In this document: positions 1-6,926 of the stretch, piece after piece | Layout of the letters: every line of letters starts with the position of its first letter | Position numbering within the stretch: position 1 is the stretch's first letter | From: Evansella alkalicola | Lineage (GTDB): Bacteria; Bacillota; Bacilli; Bacillales; Salisediminibacteriaceae | Reading direction: 5' to 3' | Assembly: GCF_019042735.1 (NCBI RefSeq) | Contig: NZ_JAHQCR010000010.1 | Coordinates: forward strand, 3,754-67,753 | DNA: 64,000 nt | Notes under the pieces: generated by a model | What the model was told of the DNA's origin: nothing | Database searches by the model: none | Seen by the model: only the letters and a program-made list of their open reading frames with translations | Program-made: the position numbers and the translations under genes

Positions 1-11
1 GGATATCTAAC

Positions 12-422
12 ATGACTGAACAAAACCCACACTTTATGTTACCTCAGATTGCCCAATCAATAGAGGATGTACAAGCAGCTGTTCAAGAGGCACAGGGTAG
101 TGAGGACCAGGAGCAGTACCAACAAGCACAGCAGACTATTCAACAAGCGCATCAGCAACTTCAAAATGTACAAACAACCAATATTCAAGAACAGCAACAA
201 TTAGAAAAAGCACAACAAGCAGTTCAGGATGCATTTCAACAGCTGCAAATGGAGCAACAACAGTTGTTCCAAGCCCAACAGCAGGTACAAACGGAAAGTC
301 ATCAATTAAAGGAAGCACAACAAAAACTACGACAAGAGCAGCATGATGTGTTTCAAGCTCAGCAAAACCTTCAGCAAGCACAAGCAAAGGCTGAAGCTTA
401 CAAAAATAATCCCTTACAGTAA
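12..422 (+). CDS. Gln-rich coiled-coil hypothetical protein
   Basis: A 136-residue, very hydrophilic protein dominated by Gln, Ala and Glu, with repeated QQ/QAQQ patterns from about residue 20 to 130 and a heptad-like spacing suggesting one long alpha-helical coiled coil. It has no Cys, no signal peptide and no membrane segment. I do not recognise a family with a known function. Only 11 bases precede the ATG and no stop is visible upstream in frame, so the true start could lie outside the window. The gene is followed by an AT-rich stretch and then the SAM riboswitch. Confidence 0.6.
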   Translation: MTEQNPHFMLPQIAQSIEDVQAAVQEAQGSEDQEQYQQAQQTIQQAHQQLQNVQTTNIQEQQQLEKAQQAVQDAFQQLQMEQQQLFQAQQQVQTESHQLKEAQQKLRQEQHDVFQAQQNLQQAQAKAEAYKNNPLQ

Positions 423-534
423 ATGATAGGGGTACGATAAAAAAATAAAATTTTATTTATCTTAGTTTTCACTTGCTAAATAGAAGAAATTAATTTACAA
501 TACAATTTATCGAATTAAAATTTTATAGCGATAG

Positions 535-657
535 ACTTCTTATCCAGAGCGGTGGAGGGACAGGCCCTTTGAAGCCCGGCAACCATTAAATCAAATTTGA
601 ACTTGATTTGAACGGTGCCAATTCCTGCAAGGTGTAAACCTTGGGAGATGAGAGGAT
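535..657 (+). promoter_or_regulatory. SAM-I (S-box) riboswitch upstream of msrA
   Basis: The leader has the S-box hallmarks in order: AGCGGTGGAGGGACAGGCCC, then AAGCCCGGCAACC, a variable P3 hairpin (TCAAATTTGA/ACTTGATTTGA), GGTGCCAATTCCTGC, and the closing GGGAGATGAGAG. SAM-I aptamers bind S-adenosylmethionine and normally switch off transcription when SAM is abundant. The terminator just downstream and the msrA gene make this a premature-termination switch. The exact P1 borders are approximate. Confidence 0.93.
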
Positions 658-670
658 CGTATGTATATAC

Positions 671-703
671 GAGAGCCTCTCTAATGTTTAGAGAGGTTTT
701 TTC
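671..703 (+). terminator. Riboswitch expression-platform terminator
   Basis: CCTCTCT, a short loop and AGAGAGG are followed by a T run ending 46 bases before msrA. The GAGAG segment at the aptamer 3' side can compete for the CTCTC strand, as expected for an S-box antiterminator/terminator switch. Confidence 0.85.
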
Positions 704-748
704 TTCTGGTGAAAAGAAGCTTTATCGCCCAAAAAAGGAGCGAGTAAA

Positions 749-1213
749 ATGGAAAAAGCAGTATTTGCAGCAGGTTGTTTTTGGGGTGTAGAGGCATTTT
801 TTGAAAGCATTCGTGGTGTTGAACAAACAAGAGTAGGTTACACTGGTGGACACGTGGAGGCACCTTCCTATGAACAAGTAAAAGCTGGAGGCACTGGTCA
901 TGCAGAAGCTATCGAAGTTCTCTATAACCCATGGAAAATCACTTATGAAGAGCTAGTAAATAAGTTCTTTGAATGTCATGATCCAACTACAATTAACCGA
1001 CAAGGAATCGATGTAGGAACACAATATCGTTCTGCGATTTTCTTCCAGGATATTGAACAAAAAGAGACAGCGTGTAAAATTAAATTAAAGCAAGCTAGCA
1101 ACTTTGAAAAGGAAATTGTTACTGAAATAACTCCTGCTAAAATATTTTATGAAGCAGAAGAGTATCACCAAAAATACTTTAAAAAGAATGGTTCATTTGC
1201 TTGTGGTATATAA
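749..1213 (+). CDS. msrA: Peptide-methionine (S)-S-oxide reductase
   Basis: MsrA reduces the S epimer of methionine sulfoxide in proteins and free methionine, a cytosolic repair reaction recharged by thioredoxin. The catalytic Cys10 lies in the signature AAGCFWGVEAFF. Other family blocks are GYTGGHVEAPSYEQV, GTGHAEAIEVLYNP and YHQKYFKKNG. The C-terminal FACGI holds Cys152, a possible resolving cysteine. At 154 residues it is a compact single-domain form. The start has AAAAGGAG eight bases upstream. It sits alone behind a SAM riboswitch, which ties methionine repair to methionine/SAM status. A second, separate msrA-msrB pair lies at 47.9-48.9 kb. Confidence 0.93.
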   Translation: MEKAVFAAGCFWGVEAFFESIRGVEQTRVGYTGGHVEAPSYEQVKAGGTGHAEAIEVLYNPWKITYEELVNKFFECHDPTTINRQGIDVGTQYRSAIFFQDIEQKETACKIKLKQASNFEKEIVTEITPAKIFYEAEEYHQKYFKKNGSFACGI

Positions 1214-1220
1214 AAGAGAC

Positions 1221-1262
1221 GGGAGTCCCAACATCGTAATTAGAATTGGGACTCCTTTTTTC
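1221..1262 (+). terminator. Rho-independent terminator after msrA
   Basis: GGAGTCCCA and TGGGACTCC form a perfect 9-bp stem followed by a T-rich tail. Confidence 0.9.
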
Positions 1263-1373
1263 TTTTGTAAAACTTCAACGAGTTCCAGTAGTTTTAAGTT
1301 TAGGCAATGAAATACTATTTTGATGTATAATATTTAAGTATTAGAAATTTGAACAAGGAGTGAACTCTTATCC

Positions 1374-1604
1374 ATGTATATTACAGTTAAAGAAACTGCT
1401 GAACTATTAGAGGTTTCTGAAGAATACGTTGATAAATTGATTATGGAGAGGAAAATACGGGCTCTTCATGATGGTAATCAATTTCTAGTCTACAAAGATC
1501 AATTTAATACACACATGGAACAAATGGAAAAGTATAAGAAACTGGTTGAAGAATATTATAATGAACCTATTCCTGAGGACCTTGATGTGAAGGATGAAGA
1601 CTAA
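1374..1604 (+). CDS. Excisionase-like helix-turn-helix protein
   Basis: A 76-residue cytosolic protein. The N-terminal half (YITVKETAELLEVSEEYVDK, then LIMERKIRALHDGNQFLVYK) matches the winged HTH of the excisionase/MerR-like HTH_17 fold found in small DNA-binding proteins. The C-terminal third is acidic (ending EDLDVKDED). There are no neighbouring integrase genes, so a regulatory rather than excision role is more likely. A GGAG lies 13 bases upstream of the ATG, which is rather far. Target unknown. Confidence 0.65.
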   Translation: MYITVKETAELLEVSEEYVDKLIMERKIRALHDGNQFLVYKDQFNTHMEQMEKYKKLVEEYYNEPIPEDLDVKDED

Positions 1605-1649
1605 TTATACCCATATTATTTTTTATAATGAAAGGTCAGGGGCGTAGTA

Positions 1650-2489
1650 ATGGAATCTCATAAGAATCAGAATAATAATTCTACAAGTGTTAATACAATG
1701 AAAGAAAAAATAAAAAAATTAGTAGATCATAGATTATTTCAGCCTATAGTTATTAGTATAATCCTTTTTAATGGTTTCATTATCGTTACGGAAACATACT
1801 ATACTGGCAATCAATTGTTATTATTAATAGATAACTTGATTGTTTGGGTGTTTGTACTCGAAATGGTATTAAAACTAATTGGACTCGGTCCAAAACGTTA
1901 CTTTAAAGATCGATGGAATTTCTTTGATTTTATTATAGTAGCTAGTAGCTTAATATTTTACTCTACACCATTTGTCAGTGTATTGAGGCTTATTAGGGTT
2001 CTACGTTTAATACGGATGATACCTGCAATTCCAGCATTAAGAAAAATCATCGATTCTTTATTGAAATCGGTGCCTGCACTAACTGGTATATTAGGATTGT
2101 CCCTTTTAATATTTGGTATTTATGCTATTATTGGAACAACTTTTTTTAGTGAAGTATTACCGTATGAATTTTTTGGGAGTTTCCATACTTCATTGTTCAC
2201 ATTAATGCAGGTAGTCACTTTTGAGTCATGGGCCAGTCAAGTTGCTCGTCCAATTATAAATGAAATCCCGTGGGCTTGGGCTTACTTTGTTTCTTTTATT
2301 ATCATTGGTGCACTAGTTATATTAAATTTGGTTGTTGCAGTTATTTTAAGTTATCTAGGACAAGATGATGAAGCGAAACGTGAAGAACAGATGATACAAA
2401 TGCAAAAAGAAAATAGGGAATTGAAAAAGGATATTAAAGAAATTAAAGAGTTATTGTATGATATAAAGGTTGAAAAGAAAGCTGAATAA
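1650..2489 (+). CDS. Voltage-gated sodium channel, NaChBac/NaVBp type
   Basis: A six-transmembrane, single-repeat cation channel of the bacterial voltage-gated sodium channel family, acting as a plasma-membrane tetramer. S1 is near residues 31-48, S2 near 57-79 and S3 near 90-106. S4 (about 110-132) has Arg113, Arg116, Arg119 and Arg122 at every third position, the voltage sensor. S5 is near 142-165. The pore filter is TFESWAS at 190-196, and S6 about 208-235. A charged helix at 236-279 fits the C-terminal coiled-coil bundle of these channels. NaChBac has TLESWAS, so the residue before the selectivity Glu is Phe instead of Leu. In alkaliphilic bacilli such channels support Na+ re-entry for pH homeostasis and motility; that role is inferred here. 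Confidence 0.9.
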   Translation: MESHKNQNNNSTSVNTMKEKIKKLVDHRLFQPIVISIILFNGFIIVTETYYTGNQLLLLIDNLIVWVFVLEMVLKLIGLGPKRYFKDRWNFFDFIIVASSLIFYSTPFVSVLRLIRVLRLIRMIPAIPALRKIIDSLLKSVPALTGILGLSLLIFGIYAIIGTTFFSEVLPYEFFGSFHTSLFTLMQVVTFESWASQVARPIINEIPWAWAYFVSFIIIGALVILNLVVAVILSYLGQDDEAKREEQMIQMQKENRELKKDIKEIKELLYDIKVEKKAE

Positions 2490-2504
2490 TATGTTAATTA
2501 TAAA

Positions 2505-2541
2505 GACTGGGACAATAGTATTTATAATGTCCCAGTCTCTT
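2505..2541 (+). terminator. Terminator after sodium channel gene
   Basis: GACTGGGAC and GTCCCAGTC form a 9-bp stem with an AT-rich loop, followed by a short T-rich tail. Confidence 0.8.
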
Positions 2542-2600
2542 ATTTAGGATATTTATACTAAAAGCTTTTCTTCAATAGGCCAAGAAAAAGTGTATAAATG

Positions 2601-3980
2601 TTAATAAAGTTTTCCTTGCTTATATAAGATAGTTGAGAGCTTCTTTACTGAATGTATATAGCAGTTTTGTCTTAATGGGAAAGGATCTCCAAAGAACTGT
2701 GGTAATATAGTATCCATCGTTTTTTTCATCTTGTCATACAAGGAAGTGAATACTGCTTCTTCACTGTAAAACTTTGTTTCCCGACCTTGAAGCCATTCGA
2801 GGTAAGAGACGATGACACCACCAGCATTAGCAAGAATATCTGGAAATACAATGGCGCCGTTATCAGAGAAAAATTGATCTGCATCTGCAGTAATCGGTGC
2901 ATTTGCCCCTTCTACAATTATGGGGGCTTTTATTTTTTCCATATTATCAACTCTAATTTGATCCTCTAGTGCTGCAAGCATGAGTACATCTACATCTAAA
3001 AAGAGCAGGTGGTCTCTATCTTCAATAGTAGCATTTACACCAATTTCCTTCAGTTGTGCTTGAGAAGTAGGTAAATCCCCTTGATTGGCAGTTGTGAACT
3101 TCATTAATTTCGGAATATCTAGCCCATCTTCATTTACAAGTGCGACATGTTGATCACTTACGCTAATTATTTTATTTTCTAAATGGTCGCAAGAGTATGC
3201 TTCTAGTGCAGTTATGGATCCAACGTTCCCAAACCCCTGTACAGCAATACGGTATGATTGATTGTGATTATCAAGTGCTGTTTTAGCAAAAATTGAGTTG
3301 CATTCCTTAAGCCATGAAAAATGTGATTTCAAAAAGTCATGGAACATATAGCGAAAAACAAAGTAGACCCCTTTACCAGTTGCTTCCCTACGACCAAGTG
3401 ATCCCCCATTATCAACACTTTTCCCTGTAAAACTTCCTAAATAAGCCTCACCAGGTTTAATGCTTTTATATTCTGCCATCATCCAATCCATTTCTCTTTC
3501 ACTAGAACCAGCATCAGGTGCAGGAATATCTTTGTTAGGTCCAATGACATCAGCAAAGTATTGAACATATTTACGTGATATATGATTCAGTTCCCGAGGA
3601 GAGTACTCCCTAGGATTAATAACAATGCCACCTTTTCCTCCACCGAATGGAATATTGTGTAGTGCATTCTTTAACGTCATAAGAAAGGCTAAATTAATTA
3701 CCTCTTCTTCATTTACTGTTTCATGAAAACGAATGCCACCTTTATATGGTCCTAATGCATCGTTATGCTGCACACGTAGGGCAGGGACACGTATTACTTT
3801 TCCTTTTTCTAACGGTAGCCTTAAGTAGGATTTATGAACTTTGTTAGGTGTGGAAAGAATTGCGGCTAATGAAGTGAAAGCCCGCTCTCGCTCTTTTCCT
3901 TGTAGATCTGGAAGAAATGAACTTGTTTCTGATAAAGCATCTAGTGACCGTTGTACAATCGTATTTGTTTGATGCTCCAA
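2601..3980 (-). CDS. Glu/Leu/Phe/Val-family dehydrogenase, probably glutamate dehydrogenase
   Basis: Catalyses NAD(P)-dependent oxidative deamination of an amino acid, most likely glutamate to 2-oxoglutarate, in the cytosol. The dimerisation/substrate domain has YKGGIRFH and the catalytic-lysine block PFGGGKGGI, followed by PAPDAGSSEREMDWM. The nucleotide-binding domain has VQGFGNVGS, and EGANAPITADAD follows. The longest frame begins with a TTG at 3989 that abuts the AAAAGGAG ribosome site with no spacing. The TTG at 3980 lies nine bases from it and is the better start, giving 459 residues. Catabolic (RocG/GudB) versus biosynthetic use cannot be decided from the sequence. It is monocistronic. 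Confidence 0.88.
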   Translation of the reverse strand: MEHQTNTIVQRSLDALSETSSFLPDLQGKERERAFTSLAAILSTPNKVHKSYLRLPLEKGKVIRVPALRVQHNDALGPYKGGIRFHETVNEEEVINLAFLMTLKNALHNIPFGGGKGGIVINPREYSPRELNHISRKYVQYFADVIGPNKDIPAPDAGSSEREMDWMMAEYKSIKPGEAYLGSFTGKSVDNGGSLGRREATGKGVYFVFRYMFHDFLKSHFSWLKECNSIFAKTALDNHNQSYRIAVQGFGNVGSITALEAYSCDHLENKIISVSDQHVALVNEDGLDIPKLMKFTTANQGDLPTSQAQLKEIGVNATIEDRDHLLFLDVDVLMLAALEDQIRVDNMEKIKAPIIVEGANAPITADADQFFSDNGAIVFPDILANAGGVIVSYLEWLQGRETKFYSEEAVFTSLYDKMKKTMDTILPQFFGDPFPLRQNCYIHSVKKLSTILYKQGKLY

Positions 3981-4244
3981 ATAGATCAACTCCTTTTGGA
4001 GATAATTTGTTTACATATAATCAATTGTATGATTAATAGTAGTGGTTAGCACCGATATCATGATAGTTATGTTGGTTGAGCAAGGGTTGTGGCTATAGAA
4101 GCCTATCAAATGAGCCTCATCGTTCGACAAATGTTAAACTCTCTAAAAAAATATTGTTGTTTTAAAGTGTATTGTGAAGGAAATGAATATGATCCTGTCG
4201 AACTAATACTTATGACACATTTTTCTATCAAAGGAGTTGGCTCT

Positions 4245-4631
4245 GTGAATAATCAATTAAAGGTCTTAATTTGTGATGACTCATTGTTAGTACGTAAAAA
4301 GTTACGTGAAGCATTAGAAAAGTGTAAATGTGAAAGTGTACTTGAAGCGGAGAATGGAAATGTAGCAGTAGAATTAGTAAAATTAGAAAATCCTGATTTA
4401 GTTTTCATGGATATCGTCATGCCAGATAAAGACGGTCTCGAGGCACTCGAAGAAATAAAAAAGATAAACAAAAATATAAAGGTCGTCATGGCTTCTTCAG
4501 CAGGTACAAATGAGCACTTGAAAAAAGCTCTTAAATTAGGTGCCTACGATTTTATTCAAAAGCCAGTTACCCTTGATGCAGTTACTAACATCATAGGTAA
4601 GTTACTGAAGGAGGGCACTGCAAATGTTTAG
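4245..4631 (+). CDS. CheY-like single-domain response regulator
   Basis: A 128-residue receiver domain without an output domain. The acidic pair Asp11-Asp12 (VLICDDS), phosphoacceptor Asp56 (VFMDIVMP), Ser84 in VMASSAG and Lys106 in FIQKP are all present. The open frame extends back to 4089, but the start is set at GTG 4245 because AAAGGAG lies eight bases before it and the domain begins there. The stop overlaps the next gene by 8 bases, so translation is probably coupled to the CheX-like protein that follows. No histidine kinase or other chemotaxis gene is nearby. Confidence 0.88.
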   Translation: MNNQLKVLICDDSLLVRKKLREALEKCKCESVLEAENGNVAVELVKLENPDLVFMDIVMPDKDGLEALEEIKKINKNIKVVMASSAGTNEHLKKALKLGAYDFIQKPVTLDAVTNIIGKLLKEGTANV

Positions 4632-5544
4632 TCAATATTTTGGCCATTATTTATTAAATCGTGATTTGATTTCACGTGAACAGCTTTCCGATGCACTAGA
4701 ATATCAGAAGCAAGTTCATGTGAAGTTTGGTGTTCTTGCAGTTGACAAAGATTATATGACAGCAGCACAAGTAGAGGAAGTACATGAAAGACAAAAACAA
4801 GTAGATAAACGATTTGGTGAAATTGCAGTGGAGTTGGACTACTTAACAGGGATTCAGGTGGAGACACTCCTATCATCACAAAAACAAAGCTATCTATATT
4901 TGGCACAGGCGCTTGTCGATAGAGGATATTTTACGATGGATGAATACAGTAAAACTTTAAATGAATACAAATCAGAATTTGGTTTGTCAGATGAACAATT
5001 TAATGCAATAAAAGGTGATAGTATATCAGCATTAGTAGAAAAAGTACTGAATTCTTCAGAAGCTAATAAAGCAACTATAGAATATATTTCACTATTTGTT
5101 AAAAATATGGTGCGGTTCATTGATGATCAAATCAGGATTGATGCATCTTTAGTTAGTGCAACTGAACAGTTTCAATGGTTGGTCATGCAAGAATTGACAG
5201 GAGATGCTCCCTATTACACTGCATTAGGAGCAGAATCAGATATGTTTCTAGAAATCGCGTCCGCCTATGCTGAAGAAAATTTAACTGAAGTTGATGAACT
5301 AGCAAAGGCATCCGTTAGTGAATTCTTAAATTTGCATAATGGAATATACAGTGTAAATATGTCAAACGTTGGAATTATCTTGAATATGAAACCGCAGGAA
5401 GTTTTGGAAGATGCAAATATATCAGGTGAGTTGTTGTGTATAACAGTTACTACTTCCAAAGGAAATTTTAAGCTATTAATTTCAGAAAGGGTAAATACTA
5501 TTTCCATCAATTCGAAACTAGAAAAAGGTGCAATTAAATCATAG
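4624..5544 (+). CDS. Repeat-containing CheX-like phosphatase (CheC/CheX family)
   Basis: A 306-residue cytosolic protein in two parts. Residues 1-115 hold about four imperfect repeats of roughly 30 residues with the pattern (L/V)(N/D)xxx(I/M/L)(S/T)xxQ(L/V)xxxxxxQK, resembling the MshEN/GspE N-terminal repeats. Residues about 155-300 look like a CheX domain: TGDAPYYTALG, then EIASAY, and the family-type ExxN site in SEFLNLHNG. CheX proteins dephosphorylate CheY-P. The 8-base overlap with the CheY-like gene suggests a dedicated regulator/phosphatase pair. What the N-terminal repeats bind is unknown; cyclic di-GMP is one possibility by analogy only. Confidence 0.75.
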   Translation: MFSQYFGHYLLNRDLISREQLSDALEYQKQVHVKFGVLAVDKDYMTAAQVEEVHERQKQVDKRFGEIAVELDYLTGIQVETLLSSQKQSYLYLAQALVDRGYFTMDEYSKTLNEYKSEFGLSDEQFNAIKGDSISALVEKVLNSSEANKATIEYISLFVKNMVRFIDDQIRIDASLVSATEQFQWLVMQELTGDAPYYTALGAESDMFLEIASAYAEENLTEVDELAKASVSEFLNLHNGIYSVNMSNVGIILNMKPQEVLEDANISGELLCITVTTSKGNFKLLISERVNTISINSKLEKGAIKS

Positions 5545-5590
5545 GGTCAATTCTGTAAATTGAATGATGGAATCAAATAAATATTAATGA

Positions 5591-5622
5591 ACGGACCAAA
5601 ATTTGTTTTTGGTCTGTTTTTT
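5591..5622 (+). terminator. Terminator after cheY-cheX pair
   Basis: GGACCAAAA and TTTTTGGTC pair across a short loop, followed by a run of seven or more T. Confidence 0.85.
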
Positions 5623-5696
5623 TAATCTTAAAAGAAGCGGTGAACAGGTAAATGTTTTATACTTGAAGTTGTTAATACTAATATGGAGGAGGAAAT

Positions 5697-6389
5697 ATGA
5701 TGATTATAGAAATCTGGAGCGACTATGCTTGACCATTTTGCTATATTGGCAAAAGGCATCTGGAGGATGCCATAAACAAAGTAGAAGTTCAAGTAGAGGT
5801 AGTTTATCGTTGTTTTGAACTAGACCCTTCAGCCCCACGTGATGTCAGCTATAATATGTATGATAAGTTAGCTTCTAAATATGGAATGAGCATGTCACAA
5901 GCGAAACAAAGTGTTCAGAGAGTCGTGGACATGGGCAAAGAAACTGGGTTGGATTTTAACATGGATAGTCAGATTTTAACCAATACTTTTGATGCACATC
6001 GATTAACTGTTTTCTCAAAAAAGCATGGTCTCATGCGCCCTATGGCGGAAAGGTTATTCAAAGCTCATTTCACTGATGCTTTACATATAGGAGACCATAA
6101 TACCTTGGTTAATCTTGCTGTCGAGGTAGGAATGGATCGTGAAAAGGTTCGAGAAGTGCTTAAAAGTGATGCTTTCAATGATGAAGTTCAATCAGACAAG
6201 TTAGTGGCATCTGAGTTATGTATACGAAGTGTCCCGTTTTTCCTTATTAATAAAAAGTATACTATAACTGGTGCACAGCCGTCTGAAGTATTTGTAGATG
6301 CTATTAACAATAGTGCAAAAGAAGAAGACATTAATCTTGGAACAATTAAAAAAAGTAAAACAAACTGTAGTCTAGATGATGGATGCTAA
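5697..6389 (+). CDS. FrnE/DsbA-family oxidoreductase with in-frame TGA (candidate selenoprotein)
   Basis: Reading from ATG 5697 (or the adjacent ATG 5700) behind a strong GGAGGAGG site gives IEIWSDYA, then TGA at 5730-5732 (codon 12), then PFCYIGKRHLE and an uninterrupted DsbA-like thioredoxin fold to residue 230. FrnE homologues have Cys at this codon, in the active-site motif CPFC; here it would be U-P-F-C. The FELDPSAPRD block, the helical insert, the cis-Pro loop (SVPFFLIN) and the C-terminal CSLDDGC are all intact. The gene shows no other stop or frameshift. Known family role: cytosolic thiol-disulfide exchange. Read conventionally it is an early nonsense allele. Because the neighbouring cadA has the same change at the same type of position, selenocysteine insertion is preferred. 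The Sec machinery is not visible in this window. Confidence 0.8.
5733..5771 (+). promoter_or_regulatory. Candidate SECIS-like double hairpin in frnE-like gene
   Basis: Immediately after the TGA, TTTTGC (5736-5741) pairs perfectly with GCAAAA (5749-5754). Abutting it, GGCATC (5755-5760) pairs with GATGCC (5766-5771) around the loop TGGAG. The second loop starts 29 bases after the TGA and has G at its second position, which fits the general bacterial SECIS pattern of a short G-containing apical loop a few tens of bases downstream of UGA. Function is inferred; folding was judged by eye. Confidence 0.55.
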
Positions 6390-6405
6390 TGAAAAAACTT
6401 ATTCA

Positions 6406-6456
6406 AAACTGTTAGAAGGTACCTACGTAAAGCAGCACCTTTTAACAGTTTTTTTA
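6406..6456 (+). terminator. Terminator after frnE-like gene
   Basis: AACTGTTAGAAGGT pairs with ACCTTTTAACAGTT across a 16-base loop and is followed by a T run, which separates this gene from cadC. Confidence 0.88.
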
Positions 6457-6480
6457 TGTCTTTAAATACTTATATTTAAC

Positions 6481-6500
6481 ATTCAAACAATCACTTGAAT
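6481..6500 (+). promoter_or_regulatory. Upstream CadC-type operator half-site pair
   Basis: ATTCAA and TTGAAT form an inverted repeat with an 8-base spacer upstream of cadC. It has the same arms as the operator at 6526-6545, so it is probably a second regulator site or an overlap with the promoter. Confidence 0.5.
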
Positions 6501-6525
6501 ATATATGTGTAAATTGCTACGATAT

Positions 6526-6545
6526 ATTCAAAAGAACATTTGAAT
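6526..6545 (+). promoter_or_regulatory. CadC/ArsR-family operator
   Basis: ATTCAAA-AGAACA-TTTGAAT is a perfect 7-bp inverted repeat ending just before the cadC ribosome site. It resembles the staphylococcal cad operator (TCAAA...TTTGA spacing), as expected for metal-relieved autorepression by the CadC encoded next. Confidence 0.75.
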
Positions 6546-6557
6546 GAGGTGTGTAGA

Positions 6558-6926
6558 GTGTCAAAAAAAGCTACATGTGAAGTGTATTGCTACGATCAAG
6601 AAAAAGTAGATCGCATTCAAAGCGAACTGGAAATTGAAGAACTATCTCGAGTAGCACAGTTATTCAAGGCATTATCTGATGAAAATAGGTATAAAATTAC
6701 ATATTCCTTATGCAGGGAACAGGAATTATGTGTATGTGATATTGCAAATATTATTGGGTCTTCCGTTGCAACGGCCTCCCATCATCTTAGAACTTTATAT
6801 AAGAAAGGTATCGTGAAATATCGCAAAGAAGGTAAATTGGCATTTTATTCTCTTGATGATCACCGTATTAAGGATCTAATAATGACAGGTCTCGAACAAC
6901 AGAGAGAAGGTAAGGAAGTTGAGTAA
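6558..6926 (+). CDS. cadC: CadC metal-responsive ArsR/SmtB-family repressor
   Basis: A winged-helix repressor that leaves DNA on binding Cd(II), Pb(II) or Zn(II). Starting at GTG 6558, six bases after GAGGTG, it is 122 residues, the length of staphylococcal CadC. Cys7 and Cys11 (TCEVYC), Cys52, and Cys58/Cys60 (ELCVC) fall at the metal-site positions of that protein. The recognition helix region is SSVATASHHLRTLY. The longer frame from TTG 6540 overlaps the operator and is not used. The stop overlaps the likely cadA start by 8 bases, indicating an operon. Confidence 0.93.
   Translation: MSKKATCEVYCYDQEKVDRIQSELEIEELSRVAQLFKALSDENRYKITYSLCREQELCVCDIANIIGSSVATASHHLRTLYKKGIVKYRKEGKLAFYSLDDHRIKDLIMTGLEQQREGKEVE

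Noticed and set aside
4089..4244. N-terminal extension of the CheY-like protein
   Set aside because: No ribosome site at 4089, sequence is unlike any receiver domain, and AAAGGAG before GTG 4245 gives a normal 128-residue CheY.
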